Source of the DNA: an uncultured Acidobacteriota bacterium | Lineage (GTDB): Bacteria; Acidobacteriota; Vicinamibacteria; Vicinamibacterales; CAVVIG01 | Direction: 5' to 3' | NCBI GenBank assembly: GCA_902825985.1 | Contig: CADEDC010000005.1 | Span: forward strand, 6,297 to 70,296 | DNA length: 64,000 bases | Shown here: positions 1 through 8,987 of the stretch, piece after piece | Position numbering within the stretch: position 1 is the stretch's first letter | How the letters are laid out: the number at the start of each line of letters is the position of its first letter | The notes under the pieces: model-generated | The model's input: only the letters and a program-made list of their open reading frames with translations | Told to the model about the DNA's origin: nothing | The model's database searches: none | Program-made: the position numbers and the translations under genes

Positions 1-1
1 T

Positions 2-838
2 CCGCAGAGTTCGCGCGCGACGCAGGCGAGCCGGCCGGTCCGCGTAGCGGCACCCGAACCGGCACCCGAACCGGCACCGAGGATGACCGCCGCAGCGAAG
101 TCGGGAGCCGCCCGCACGGTGCGAGGCGGCGGGGCGCGGCCGCGCTCCGCTGCACCAGCGCCGGAAGCACCGCCGCCCGCCGCGCGGCTCGCCGCGGCCG
201 TGACGCCGCCGTCAGCCGCGGCTGTGACGCCGGCGCCGCCCGCCGTCGCGCAAGCGGGTGCGCCCTCGGTGGCGGCGCCACTGCCTGAGCAGAAGACGAC
301 GGCAGCCACCCTCACGCTCGCGTCCACCGACGAGACAGCGGACTGTCTCGACCCGTCAGCCATTGCGCGGATCCTGATTTGTGAGGCGGCACCGGCCGCT
401 TCCCAGGCGGCCGGCGGCGGCGCGGCAGAGGCAGTGCCGACATCCGGGGAAGGGCCGTCCGCCGCGCTGGCGGGCGCCGTCGGGACGACGGGGCCGTCCG
501 CCACGGTGCCGATGCCAGCAACGTCACCGGCAGCGTTGGCGACGCCGGACTCCACACACGACGCGGCGCTCGTGACGTTCGTGCAACCGCTCTACCCCGA
601 GGCAGCGCGCCGGGCCGGTATCACCGGCGGTGTCCATGTCGACATCACCATCGACGGGACCGGGCGGGTGGTTCGCGCCAGCGCCATCTCCGGCCCGATG
701 ATCTTGCGAGAAGCGGCTGAGTCCGCCCTCCGCCAATGGCGCTTCCGGCCCGCGTCGATGAACGGCACGCCGGTCGCCAGCCGCCGTCGATTCCTGCTGA
801 CGTTCTCGGCCGCTTCACCGCCGCCGGGCCGGCCATGA
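2..838 (+). CDS. TonB-family C-terminal domain protein, 5' end outside window
   Basis: Partial gene. The frame is open from base 2 with no stop, so the ATG at 83 is probably not the true start; the upstream part encodes a PEPAPEPAP-type proline/alanine linker typical of TonB proteins. The long Pro/Ala-rich middle (about 150 residues after the ATG) should span the periplasm. The last ~85 residues form a TonB C-terminal domain (PLYPEAARRAGITGGV, then a G-x-V-x-A motif and ALRQWRFRPA). Such proteins pass proton-motive energy to outer-membrane receptors or act as stand-alone TonB-like periplasmic proteins. Any N-terminal membrane anchor lies outside the window. It converges on the glycosyltransferase. 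Confidence 0.85.
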   Translation, partial: PQSSRATQASRPVRVAAPEPAPEPAPRMTAAAKSGAARTVRGGGARPRSAAPAPEAPPPAARLAAAVTPPSAAAVTPAPPAVAQAGAPSVAAPLPEQKTTAATLTLASTDETADCLDPSAIARILICEAAPAASQAAGGGAAEAVPTSGEGPSAALAGAVGTTGPSATVPMPATSPAALATPDSTHDAALVTFVQPLYPEAARRAGITGGVHVDITIDGTGRVVRASAISGPMILREAAESALRQWRFRPASMNGTPVASRRRFLLTFSAASPPPGRP

Positions 839-855
839 CCCGACGCGGCGGCCGG
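829..855. terminator. possible bidirectional terminator hairpin
   Basis: CCGGCC (829-834) pairs with GGCCGG (850-855) between the convergent TonB-domain gene and glycosyltransferase gene. The stem is short and there is no T tract, so the call rests mainly on position. Confidence 0.25.
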
Positions 856-874
856 GATGTCGCAGTCGACTGTC

Positions 875-2119
875 TCAGCGCTGTAATGGGGACGCGTTGG
901 CCGGCTCGCGCCGCGTGAATCGCAGGATGGCGTTTGCGGCCAGGGCGAGACCGCCGGCGTTGATGAACGACTGCTGCACGAGACCTGCCTGATTGCGGAA
1001 CTCAGGCTCGGTGAGCAGCCGGCGCACCAGGGTACGCAACGCCGCGGGCGTCACCGCCTGCTTCGCGAGATACAGGCCGGCGCCCAGTTCCTCGACCCGC
1101 CGCCCGACGGTGGCCTGTTCACCCATCTGCGGCACGACCACCATCGGCACCCCGAACGACAGGCTCTCGCTCACGCTGTTCATGCCGCCGTGGGTGACGA
1201 ATGCGCGCGCCTTCTGCAGGACAGCCAGCTGTGGCACTTCCGCGCACACGGTCACGTTCGCCGGCGGCTCACCGAGCGCGCCGGTGGACACGTTTCGGCC
1301 GACGGACAGGAGCAGCTGCACTGGCTCACCGGCAAAGGCGTCGAGGCACGTGCGGTAGAACGCGGTGTCGGCGTTGAACAGCGTGCCGAGCGAGACGTAG
1401 ACGAGATCGCCGGCACCCACCCGGCTCCAGTCGACGGTGGCGGTCTCGTCCCGTTGCGTCATCGGGCCGACGAACTGGAACCGGTCGTCGAACGATTCGG
1501 CGCAGGGCTGGAAGTAGCGCGAGGTGTAGACGATGTTCAGCTGCGACGAGCCCATGACCGACGCCATGACGCCCGGGCCCGCCACGCCATAGGCACCGAC
1601 GAGACGGCGACGCCGTTGCCACGCGCCGGCCATGTGACGCAACTTGTGCAGCAGGCGAGAGGCGCTGGCCGGACGGACGCCGTGCGTGAAGGCGTAGCGC
1701 ATGACGTGGCGGTTCATCGCCATCGTGCTGATCGAGGTGACGAGCGGCACGTCGAGGATGCGGGCCAGCCACGGTCCCCACGGCGCCACCGAGTCGGCGA
1801 CAATGTAGTCGGGTCGCGCGGTGCGGAAATCGTCGAGGTGCGCGTCCAGAATCCGGCCGGTGGCGGCGATCAGGAACGACGCCAGCTCGTCGGTGCGTCC
1901 TGGCAGCCCGCGCAGGTCGGCGAGTTCCGCATCCTTGTAGCGCCGGTAGCGCGCCCGCGTGGCTCTGATGGCGGCGGCGAAGGGGTCGGTGGCGTAGCAC
2001 GTCACTTCTTCGCCGCGCGCCCCGAGTTCGCGGATGAGCGCCAGCGCCGGGTTGAGGTGGCCGGTCAGAGGCAGGCTGAGAAATAGGGCTCTCGTTCGTC
2101 GCTCACTTTCCGTGTGCAC
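875..2119 (-). CDS. MGT/UGT-type glycosyltransferase (GT1 fold)
   Basis: Predicted 414-residue GT-B glycosyltransferase of the macrolide/UDP-glycosyltransferase class, moving a sugar from an NDP-sugar to a small hydrophobic acceptor. The N-terminal Rossmann half opens with ALFLSLPLTGHLNPALALIREL; the C-terminal donor half has VYVSLGTLFN, then QLAVLQKARAFVTHGGMNS and GVPMVVVPQMGEQ, the GT1 nucleotide-sugar signature region. An upstream-extended frame would overlap the GNAT gene, so the GTG at 2119, just before the Rossmann strand, is chosen; length then matches the family. No clear Shine-Dalgarno (SD) is visible. It lies 44 bases after the GNAT gene on the same strand. The acceptor cannot be deduced. 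Confidence 0.85.
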   Translation of the reverse strand: MHTESERRTRALFLSLPLTGHLNPALALIRELGARGEEVTCYATDPFAAAIRATRARYRRYKDAELADLRGLPGRTDELASFLIAATGRILDAHLDDFRTARPDYIVADSVAPWGPWLARILDVPLVTSISTMAMNRHVMRYAFTHGVRPASASRLLHKLRHMAGAWQRRRRLVGAYGVAGPGVMASVMGSSQLNIVYTSRYFQPCAESFDDRFQFVGPMTQRDETATVDWSRVGAGDLVYVSLGTLFNADTAFYRTCLDAFAGEPVQLLLSVGRNVSTGALGEPPANVTVCAEVPQLAVLQKARAFVTHGGMNSVSESLSFGVPMVVVPQMGEQATVGRRVEELGAGLYLAKQAVTPAALRTLVRRLLTEPEFRNQAGLVQQSFINAGGLALAANAILRFTRREPANASPLQR

Positions 2120-2163
2120 GTCGCACCAGCCGGGTCCGGCGGTGCCCAGCCAGTGTAGCGGAC

Positions 2164-2631
2164 TTAGAGCCGCTTCTTCAGTGTCATTGCCGGACCGAAG
2201 CGCGTCTCGGCCGTGCCCGCGGGCTCGAAGCCGCAGCGTTCGTAGAAGGCAGCGGCGTGCGGGTTGGCGATGACGTGGAGACAGCGACTGCCACGGGACC
2301 GCGCCAGCTCCGCGCACGCCTCCACCAGACGGCGGCCGATGCCGCACCCCATGGCCTCCGGCTCCACGAACAGGCCGTCGAGTTCGGTTTGAGTGTCGGC
2401 GCGCGGCAGAATTGCCGCGAAACCGAGGATTGTGCCGTGCGCTTCGGCGACCACCACCTGCCCGGCAGCGATCTGTTCATCCGGCAGGACGATGGCATCG
2501 GGGTGCGCGAGCAGCGCCGCCCGGTCGCCCTCGTTGGTCAGCGACGCCCGCCATTGCAGCGCTTCCAGCGCCGCGCGTTCATCCGGTCGTGCCAAACGGA
2601 GGGCCGGCGGGGCGATGGAGCGGTCTGCCAT
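2164..2631 (-). CDS. GNAT family N-acetyltransferase
   Basis: 155-residue acetyl-CoA-dependent N-acetyltransferase. The acetyl-CoA loop appears as MGCGIGRRLVEAC, followed by the strand LHVIANPHAAAFYERCGFEPAG, the usual GNAT motif A/B order. The substrate is unknown; these enzymes acetylate amines of antibiotics, amino acids or protein N-termini. It sits directly upstream of the glycosyltransferase in the same orientation and may be co-transcribed with it. The start is the only ATG consistent with the domain. Confidence 0.85.
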   Translation of the reverse strand: MADRSIAPPALRLARPDERAALEALQWRASLTNEGDRAALLAHPDAIVLPDEQIAAGQVVVAEAHGTILGFAAILPRADTQTELDGLFVEPEAMGCGIGRRLVEACAELARSRGSRCLHVIANPHAAAFYERCGFEPAGTAETRFGPAMTLKKRL

Positions 2632-2671
2632 GCCGAACGGTGGGGCGAATCGCCAGGGCCTGACAATCCGA

Positions 2672-3700
2672 CTAGTTGGTGACGGTGACCGTCACCTCCG
2701 CATCGCTGGTGAGCCCGCCATCGTCGGCGCGGGCCCGCAGCACGTAGGTGCCTGGCGAGTCGAACGTCACGGTCACCGCCGCGGTGCCGTCCGCCGGCAG
2801 CGTCGGCGCGATCCAGATCGGCGCCCACGGTGAGTTGGCACCGGCTCGCGTGTCCTCCCACGCGGCAATCTGTTCGGGCGAGAAGGTCGTCCGGCCCGGG
2901 CCGCGATACTGGAACCAGGCGACGTGCAGGCCGACGTTCTTGCCGACCGTATTGCGCCGTGGCGGCGCGGTCATCAGATTGGCGACCTGCGGATTCGCGA
3001 CGTTGCCGTCGGTACCCGACTCGGTGATGCGGTCGCGGCGCGAGCCTTCGTTCGAAACCGCGGCCCCCGACAGGCCGGGCAGACGGCGTTTGGGAATCCC
3101 GTCGTCCTGGACGACGGCGGTCAGCGCCAGCGGCTGCCCGACTCTCGCCGTGCGTGTCCTGTTGCCCTGGACTGCGATCGTCGGCGGCTTGTTGGCCCTG
3201 ATCTCCGGGCTGCTGGTGCCGGCACCGAGCGCACCGGTCTCCGACATCTTGGTCACGTTGTCGAGTTTGTAGTCCGTCCGGATCGTGGCGTACGCCTTCT
3301 CGGTGCGCCCTTTCGACGTGAGCGTCCAGATCAGCTCGTCCTTCTCGGTGAAGTGCTTCGGGACCGGCACGCGGAACATGAAACGGCCGCGGCGCGGCAG
3401 GAAGTTCGTCGGCTGCCCCTGATCGGCGCCGCCAAGATTGAAGCCGTTCTCGGGGCCGATCGGCACCTTGACCTCTTCCTCCCAGTTGCGGTTCATGTAG
3501 CCGAACAGGAACCACTTGTTGCCCTGGGCGTCTTCCTCCCAGCCCTCATAGGCAGGCGCGACGTTCTGGCCACTGCGATAGGAGAGCGACTGTGCCCGTA
3601 CGGCAGGCGTGCCGAGTCCCAAGGTGAGTGTGAACGCCGCCGCGAGTATCACCGCTCGTGGCCCCAGCGTGCCCATGTCGCCGATGCTGATGCCGCTCAT
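2672..3700 (-). CDS. secreted protein with C-terminal PKD-like domain, function unknown
   Basis: About 342 residues. ATG 3700 is chosen because GGGAGG lies 7 bases upstream; ATGs at 3715 and 3676 are alternatives and the frame extends further. A Sec signal peptide (AVILAAAFTLTLGLGTPAVRA) precedes the mature part. The middle (EEDAQGNKWFLFGYMNRNWEEE, then PRRGRFMFRVPVPKHF) resembles exported acidobacterial proteins of unknown role. The C-terminus (KPPTIAV to PGTYVLRARADDGGL) has the strand pattern of a PKD/Ig-like domain. I do not recognise an enzymatic function. Confidence 0.7.
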   Translation of the reverse strand: MSGISIGDMGTLGPRAVILAAAFTLTLGLGTPAVRAQSLSYRSGQNVAPAYEGWEEDAQGNKWFLFGYMNRNWEEEVKVPIGPENGFNLGGADQGQPTNFLPRRGRFMFRVPVPKHFTEKDELIWTLTSKGRTEKAYATIRTDYKLDNVTKMSETGALGAGTSSPEIRANKPPTIAVQGNRTRTARVGQPLALTAVVQDDGIPKRRLPGLSGAAVSNEGSRRDRITESGTDGNVANPQVANLMTAPPRRNTVGKNVGLHVAWFQYRGPGRTTFSPEQIAAWEDTRAGANSPWAPIWIAPTLPADGTAAVTVTFDSPGTYVLRARADDGGLTSDAEVTVTVTN

Positions 3701-3815
3701 GCCCGTGCCTCCCATCACCGCTCCACGCGGTCGCAAAGACGCGAGATTCTCGCACAGCTCCCATGGTTTCGGGGAACGGGGAGAACCGCCTGGCCGCCGA
3801 GCTGTACGGTGCGCG

Positions 3816-5150
3816 CTACCGCGCCGCCCGGTCCGACCCGAACAGCTCGAGCAACGCCGCCGTTTCGGCACGGATCGCCGCCTTGAGCGTCGGTTCGCGG
3901 TCGGGTGCCCACTCGGGTGAATGCGGCGCCGGCACCGGGACGCCGGTTCGCTTCGCTTCGGCGAGCTTCGCCGGGGCGATGGCGCCGATGTGCAGCAGCA
4001 CGGACGGCACGCCAGCCGCCCCGTACATCGCGAAGTCCTCGGACGTCATCTTCTGCGGCATCTCGATCACCGACTGCTCGCCGAGCCCGCGCTTGAGCGC
4101 GCCGGCCAGCCGCAGCGTCAGCGGCGGGTCGTTGTAGACCGGCACGCCGGCCTCCGCCGGCACGTCGACGCGGGGTTCGCGAGGTGCACCGGCCGCGATC
4201 GCCTCGCCCTTCGCGACGCGGCGGATGGCGTCCATGGTTCGGGTGCGCACGTCCGCCGTGTACGTGCGGACCGAGAGCTGCAGCCGGACCTCATCGGGGA
4301 TGACGTTGCCTGCCGTGCCGCCGTGAATCGACCCGATCGTGATGACCACCGGATCCACCGGGTTGTTCTCCCGCGAGACGACGGTCTGCAGGGCGAGGAC
4401 GATGCGCGACGCCAGCACCACGGGATCGACGGTGTTGTGCGGCATCGCCCCATGGCCGCCGCGCCCGTAGACCGTGATGGTCACGCCGTCAGACATGGAG
4501 CGGAAGAAGCCGGGATGGTAGCCGATGGTTCCCGACGGCATCGTGTCATCGTCGTGCAGTGACAGCGCGAAGTCGGGGCGCGGGAAGCGCGTGAACAGTC
4601 CATCGGCGAGCATGGCACGGGCGCCGCCGCCGCCTTCTTCCGCCGGCTGTCCGACCATGACGAGCGTGCCGCTCCAGCGCTCCTTGTGCTCGGCCATCAT
4701 GCGTGCCGTGCCGGCCCACGCGGCCATGTGCAGGTCGTGGCCGCAGGCGTGCATGACGGGGGTCGAAGAACCGTTGGCGCCGGTTACGACGACGCGGCTG
4801 GCGAACGGCAGGCCGGTCTTCTCCTCGACCGGCAGCGCGTCCAGTTCGGTTCGCAGCATCACGGTCGGCCCGGGGCCGTTCCTCAACACCGCCACGACGC
4901 CGGTCCGGCCGACCGCCGTGGTGACGTCGAAGCCGAGCGCCTTCGTCCGCGCGGCGAGCTTCGCTGCCGTCTGCGTTTCCCGGAAGGCGAGTTCGGGGTG
5001 CTGGTGCAGATCGACGTACAGCGCCTCGACATCCTGGTAGATAGCGTCCACCTCGGCCGTCGTCGGCACCGTCCAGCGTGCCGCCGACTGGCCCGCAAGC
5101 GAAGCGGAGGCGAGTGTCAAGGCGAGGCCGCAGGTGCGAAGCACGGTCAT
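3816..5150 (-). CDS. M20-family amidohydrolase, secreted
   Basis: 444-residue zinc amidohydrolase of the M20D group (hippuricase / N-acyl-amino-acid amidohydrolase-like). Zinc-site motifs are HACGHDLHM, QPAEEGGGGA with the catalytic glutamates, and the dimerisation-domain motif GRGGHGAMPH; ESEDFAMY-type spacing is seen as TSEDFAMYG near the C-terminus. An N-terminal signal peptide (LRTCGLALTLASASLAG) predicts export. The ATG overlaps the stop of the upstream haem-motif gene as ATGA, implying translational coupling. A longer frame extends to 5903 but duplicates the upstream gene's bases. Substrate unknown. Confidence 0.88.
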   Translation of the reverse strand: MTVLRTCGLALTLASASLAGQSAARWTVPTTAEVDAIYQDVEALYVDLHQHPELAFRETQTAAKLAARTKALGFDVTTAVGRTGVVAVLRNGPGPTVMLRTELDALPVEEKTGLPFASRVVVTGANGSSTPVMHACGHDLHMAAWAGTARMMAEHKERWSGTLVMVGQPAEEGGGGARAMLADGLFTRFPRPDFALSLHDDDTMPSGTIGYHPGFFRSMSDGVTITVYGRGGHGAMPHNTVDPVVLASRIVLALQTVVSRENNPVDPVVITIGSIHGGTAGNVIPDEVRLQLSVRTYTADVRTRTMDAIRRVAKGEAIAAGAPREPRVDVPAEAGVPVYNDPPLTLRLAGALKRGLGEQSVIEMPQKMTSEDFAMYGAAGVPSVLLHIGAIAPAKLAEAKRTGVPVPAPHSPEWAPDREPTLKAAIRAETAALLELFGSDRAAR

Positions 5151-6505
5151 CGCGTCACCGCGCCGAAGAACGGCGGCAGATCGGGCTTGGTGTCCTTCAG
5201 GATTTCGACGATGGCCCGCCGGTCGGCGAGCGACAGCGAACGATAGCGCGGGTCCCGAACCTCGCCCGACAGCACCTGCCACAGCCGGCGGTAGATCGGC
5301 GCCTTTGCGAGCGGCGGAAGCGCCTCGAAGGCAGGCGAGTAGATCAGGTAACTGCACGGGAATCTCATCAAACGGTTCTTCAGGTCGAGCTGGTACAGCG
5401 ATCGACCCTGCCGGTCGCGCGGTCCGCGCGCCGCCATCCATTCGCCGAATGTCGAAGCGCCGCCGACCGGCACCGGCAGCGGCGCCTCGCCGACGAACAG
5501 CATGTAGTCGACCACCTCTTCGGCGACACCGCCCAGCATGGTCGCCACACGCTCGGCCTGCGTCGTCGTCGGCGCTGCCTGATGATCCGCGAGGTGGGCC
5601 GGTCCGTCCGTGGCCGCCGCCGGTGCGGTGCCGGGCTCGACCCGGCCGCCGGGCGCCGGCGTGCGCGCCGGGTCGGCGACGCGCGCCTCCCACGCAGCAC
5701 GCGTCAGCAGGTTGACCATGTGGGTCTGGTGCGAGAAGGTCAGCAGCGCCGCCACATCGCTCGACAGCGCCGGATACCCGTCCGGGTCGAAGAGCCCGGC
5801 GACCGACGGCACACCGCCTGCCGGATGGCTCGCGAGCGCCGGCACCCGGTTGCCGAGATGCTTCAGGGCCGCGCCGCCGCCGGTGACGAACCAGCCGCCC
5901 CACCGCTCTGCCAGTGGACTCCGGTGGTCGACGGCCTCGACGTCCTCGCTGATCGGATGGCTGCTGAACATGATCAGGCCGGGCACGCCCAGCGTCTCGC
6001 CGGTCACGTGGCAGCCCAGACAGCGGAACTCGCGCTTGAAGAGCGGCCGTGCCGCCGGTTGCTGTTCCAGCGTGTAGAACGCGACGCCGGCCGTCCGGTC
6101 GTGGGCCGCGACCTCGAGCAGGCTGGCGCCGCGGACCCAGCCGAGCATGGCGCGATCGCTGAAGAACAGGGCGCGCGGATTCGTCGGGCCGACCAGTCGT
6201 CCCTGCAGGCTCAGTTGGGTGTAGACCAGCAGCTGCGAGCCGCTCGGCAGCCCGAGGGCGGCGAGCGCCGATCGCAGATAGCCGCTCCGCCCGTCGTAGG
6301 TCAGCGTCGCGGAGCCGCTCTCGAGCCGCCGATTGAGGTCTTCGACGACGTTGTCGAGCGGGGCAGTGGAGTACTGGATGGCGGGGTCATCCGCCGACCC
6401 CATGAACATGCCGCCGCGCTGCGCGGACAGCCGCAGCGGTGCCCAGGCGGCCATGCACAGCATCGCCGCGGCCATCGTCGCGCACGCCCGAAATCCGAAT
6501 CGCAT
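5147..6505 (-). CDS. exported protein with one haem c motif
   Basis: 452 residues from the ATG at 6505, chosen because a signal peptide (CATMAAAMLCMAAWAPLRLSA) follows directly. A single CLGCH haem-attachment motif lies at residues 162-166, followed by the segment DHRSPLAERWGGWFVTG that I recall from uncharacterised planctomycete/acidobacterial cytochrome-like proteins. Predicted periplasmic redox protein; no catalytic domain recognised. Translation is coupled (ATGA) to the amidohydrolase. It is divergent from the Vgb-like haem protein at 6653, with which it may share the intergenic region. Confidence 0.75.
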   Translation of the reverse strand: MRFGFRACATMAAAMLCMAAWAPLRLSAQRGGMFMGSADDPAIQYSTAPLDNVVEDLNRRLESGSATLTYDGRSGYLRSALAALGLPSGSQLLVYTQLSLQGRLVGPTNPRALFFSDRAMLGWVRGASLLEVAAHDRTAGVAFYTLEQQPAARPLFKREFRCLGCHVTGETLGVPGLIMFSSHPISEDVEAVDHRSPLAERWGGWFVTGGGAALKHLGNRVPALASHPAGGVPSVAGLFDPDGYPALSSDVAALLTFSHQTHMVNLLTRAAWEARVADPARTPAPGGRVEPGTAPAAATDGPAHLADHQAAPTTTQAERVATMLGGVAEEVVDYMLFVGEAPLPVPVGGASTFGEWMAARGPRDRQGRSLYQLDLKNRLMRFPCSYLIYSPAFEALPPLAKAPIYRRLWQVLSGEVRDPRYRSLSLADRRAIVEILKDTKPDLPPFFGAVTR

Positions 6506-6603
6506 CGTATGGAACAGCGGTCCGCAGCCGGAAGCCCTAATCCTGCGCGCCGGCCAGCCCGGCGTCAAGGGTCGCCGCAGCCGACCAGCTGGTCGCGCCG
6601 AGG

Positions 6604-6632
6604 TTGGCGGCGACCGCGGGCTGCGTTATCCT
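6604..6632 (+). promoter_or_regulatory. candidate sigma-70 promoter of the Vgb-like gene
   Basis: TTGGCG (6604-6609), 17-base spacer, TATCCT (6627-6632). Both hexamers are imperfect but spacing is optimal. The -10 overlaps the inverted repeat at 6629-6649. Confidence 0.45.
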
Positions 6633-6649
6633 CACCGCGAAGGTGAGGA
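6629..6649. promoter_or_regulatory. perfect 8-bp inverted repeat over the ribosome-binding site
   Basis: TCCTCACC (6629-6636), loop GCGAA, GGTGAGGA (6642-6649). The right arm is the SD of the gene starting at 6653, so in RNA the stem would hide the ribosome-binding site; in DNA it overlaps the candidate -10 and could be an operator. Confidence 0.5.
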
Positions 6650-6652
6650 CTC

Positions 6653-8797
6653 ATGTCGAAGACGTTCTGGACATTCGGGCTCGCTGTCGCACTCGCCGCG
6701 TCTTTCGGAATCGTCCGGGGCACCGTCGAAACGCAGACCGCTCGTGAGGCGATCGCGGTCGACAACGACGATCTGGCCGGGCGCGTCACCGGGTCCTCGG
6801 GGCCCGAGGCCGGCGTCTGGGTCATCGCCGAAACGCGCGGCCTGCCGACGCCGTTCGCGAAGATCGTCGTCACCGACGATCAGGGGCGCTATCTCGTCCC
6901 CGATCTGCCGGCGGCCACCTACGATGTGTGGGTGCGCGGCTACGGGCTGGTGGATTCACCCAAGATTCAGACGACGCCAGGCAAGAATGTCGACCTCAAG
7001 GCCGTGCCGGCCAGTTCGCCGCTCGCCGCGGCGCAGTACTATCCGGCGGCCCACTGGCTGGCGTTGATGGAGATGCCGGCGAAGCACGAGTTCCCGGGCA
7101 CCGGCGATGCCGGCAACGGCATCTCGCCCAACATGAAGAGCCAGGCCGATTGGATCCAGCGCGTGAAGTCCGGCGGCTGCACGGCCTGCCATGCGCTCGG
7201 CACCAAGGCGACCCGGGAAGTGCCGACGGCGCTCGGTCCGTTTCCGACGACGGTTGCGGCGTGGGACCGGCGCGTGCAGTCGGGGCAGGCGGGCGCCCAG
7301 ATGAGCGGCGCCCTCAATCAGTTCGGCCGCGCCCGCGTCCTCAAGATGTTCGCCGACTGGACCGATCGCGTGAAGGCGGGTGCCGTGCCGCCGGCCCCGA
7401 GCCGGCCGCAGGGGATCGAGCGGAACGTGGTCATCACGCAATGGGACTGGGCCGACCCGAAGGCCTATCTCCACGACGTCGTCTCGACCGACCGGCGGAA
7501 TCCGCGAATCAACGCGAACGGGCCGGTGTTCGGTGCGCTCGAACTGAGCGCCGACTACACGCCGGTGCTGGATCCGAAGACGCACACGGCGAGCCGCATC
7601 CCGCTGACGGTGCGCGATCCGGCCACGCCGCCGACGAGTCCGTCGATGCCGGAGTCGTCGCCGTACTGGGGCGACGAGCCGATCTGGACCAGCAAGAACA
7701 ACGTCCACAACCCGATGCTCGACCACAAGGGACGCGTGTGGCTGACCTCGGCGGTGCGGCCGGCGGCCAATCCGCCCGACTGCAAGGCCGGATCGAGTCA
7801 TCCGTCAGCCCGGCTCTATCCGGTCGAGAATGCCGGTCGCCACCTGGCGATGTACGACCCGCAGACGAAGAAGCTGACGCACATCTCGACCTGCTTCGGC
7901 ACCCATCATCTGATGTTCGCCGAGGACGCGAACCACACGTTGTGGACCAGCGGCGGCGGGCAGGTCATCGGGTGGTTGAACACCCGGATGTTCGACGAGA
8001 CGCAGGACGAGCTGAAGTCCCAGGGGTGGACCGCCCTCATCCGCGACGCGAACGGGAATGGCAAGCGTGACGCGTACGTCGAGCCCAATCAGCCGCTGGA
8101 TCCGACCAAGGACCAGCGGATCAACGGCGCCCTCTACGCGGTGGCGCCGGCGCCCGACGGGTCGATCTGGGGCACGCAACTCGGCTATCCCGGCGCCTTC
8201 ATCCGACTGTCGCCGGGGGCGAATCCGCCCGAGACCGCGATCACCGAGATCTTCCAGCCACCGACCGCGCAGGGGTTCTCGCCGCGCGGCGGCGACGTCG
8301 ATCGCAACGGTGTCTACTGGGCGGCGATGGCCAGCGGCCACATGGCGAGCTTCGACCGCCGCAAGTGCAAGGGACCGCTGAACGGTCCCAACGCGACCGG
8401 TCAGCACTGTCCGGAAGGCTGGAGTTTCTACACCGAGCCGGCGCCGCAGTTCAAGAACGTCACCGATGCCGGCAGCACCGAAGCCAGCTACTACACGTGG
8501 GTCGACCAGTTCGACACGCTGGGGCTGGGTGCGAACGTGCCGATCAACACCGGCAATGCCAGCGAGGCGCTCCTGGCGCTGAAGGATGGCAAGTTCGTCT
8601 CGCTGCGCGTGCCGTATCCGCTCGGCTTCTACACGAAGTGGATGGACGGTCGGATCGACGATCCCAACGGCGGCTGGAAGGGGCGCGGCGTATGGACGAC
8701 GGTGTCCACGCGTGCCCCGTTCCACATGGAGAGCGGCAGGGGCACGACCAGCAAGGTCATGAAGTTCCAGATCCGGCCGCAGCCGCTTGCGAAGTAG
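6653..8797 (+). CDS. exported carboxypeptidase-regulatory-like / haem c / Vgb-like beta-propeller protein
   Basis: 714 residues. Signal peptide (FWTFGLAVALAASFGIVRG), then a carboxypeptidase-regulatory-like Ig domain (LAGRVTGSSGPEAGVWV to YDVWVRGYGLVDSP), a haem-attachment motif CTACH at residues 176-180, and a long C-terminal propeller resembling virginiamycin B lyase (repeats such as HNPMLDHKGRVWLTSAV, MFAEDANHTLWTSGGG, VAPAPDGSIWGTQLG). Such fusions are common in Acidobacteriota near quinoprotein dehydrogenases; their substrate is unknown. The ATG has a strong SD GGTGAGG. It precedes the cytochrome c/PQQ dehydrogenase pair, so a joint periplasmic oxidation role is inferred. Confidence 0.8.
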   Translation: MSKTFWTFGLAVALAASFGIVRGTVETQTAREAIAVDNDDLAGRVTGSSGPEAGVWVIAETRGLPTPFAKIVVTDDQGRYLVPDLPAATYDVWVRGYGLVDSPKIQTTPGKNVDLKAVPASSPLAAAQYYPAAHWLALMEMPAKHEFPGTGDAGNGISPNMKSQADWIQRVKSGGCTACHALGTKATREVPTALGPFPTTVAAWDRRVQSGQAGAQMSGALNQFGRARVLKMFADWTDRVKAGAVPPAPSRPQGIERNVVITQWDWADPKAYLHDVVSTDRRNPRINANGPVFGALELSADYTPVLDPKTHTASRIPLTVRDPATPPTSPSMPESSPYWGDEPIWTSKNNVHNPMLDHKGRVWLTSAVRPAANPPDCKAGSSHPSARLYPVENAGRHLAMYDPQTKKLTHISTCFGTHHLMFAEDANHTLWTSGGGQVIGWLNTRMFDETQDELKSQGWTALIRDANGNGKRDAYVEPNQPLDPTKDQRINGALYAVAPAPDGSIWGTQLGYPGAFIRLSPGANPPETAITEIFQPPTAQGFSPRGGDVDRNGVYWAAMASGHMASFDRRKCKGPLNGPNATGQHCPEGWSFYTEPAPQFKNVTDAGSTEASYYTWVDQFDTLGLGANVPINTGNASEALLALKDGKFVSLRVPYPLGFYTKWMDGRIDDPNGGWKGRGVWTTVSTRAPFHMESGRGTTSKVMKFQIRPQPLAK

Positions 8798-8812
8798 CGG
8801 GTCGCGCGCGCA

Positions 8813-8833
8813 CCGGGCCGCTCAGCGGCCCGG
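8813..8833 (+). terminator. G+C-rich hairpin after Vgb-like gene
   Basis: CCGGGCCGC, loop TCA, GCGGCCCGG: a perfect 9-bp stem 15 bases after the stop. No T tract follows, so it may be a weak terminator or 3' stabiliser. Confidence 0.4.
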
Positions 8834-8987
8834 CGCCGCCGCCGCGCGCGCGTGAACGCGCCGGATCCATGAAATAGGGCTGACGACGGCCGGAAACCGG
8901 CCCAGCGGGGGCGTTCCGGAGGGCGTTCGGCGAGTTACCGATGACTGCCCTCCCACCAGCCCCTCAATGAGTGTATCCTCCATCCCG

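Noticed and set aside
3151-5903. Extending the amidohydrolase to a 695-residue fusion starting at 5903
   Set aside because: The extra N-terminal part is an alternative frame of the haem-motif gene; the signal peptide and ATGA overlap fix the start at 5150.
5078-6646. 522-codon plus-strand frame opposite the haem-motif gene
   Set aside because: Arg/Gln-rich shadow; the minus strand has signal peptide, CxxCH and ATGA coupling.
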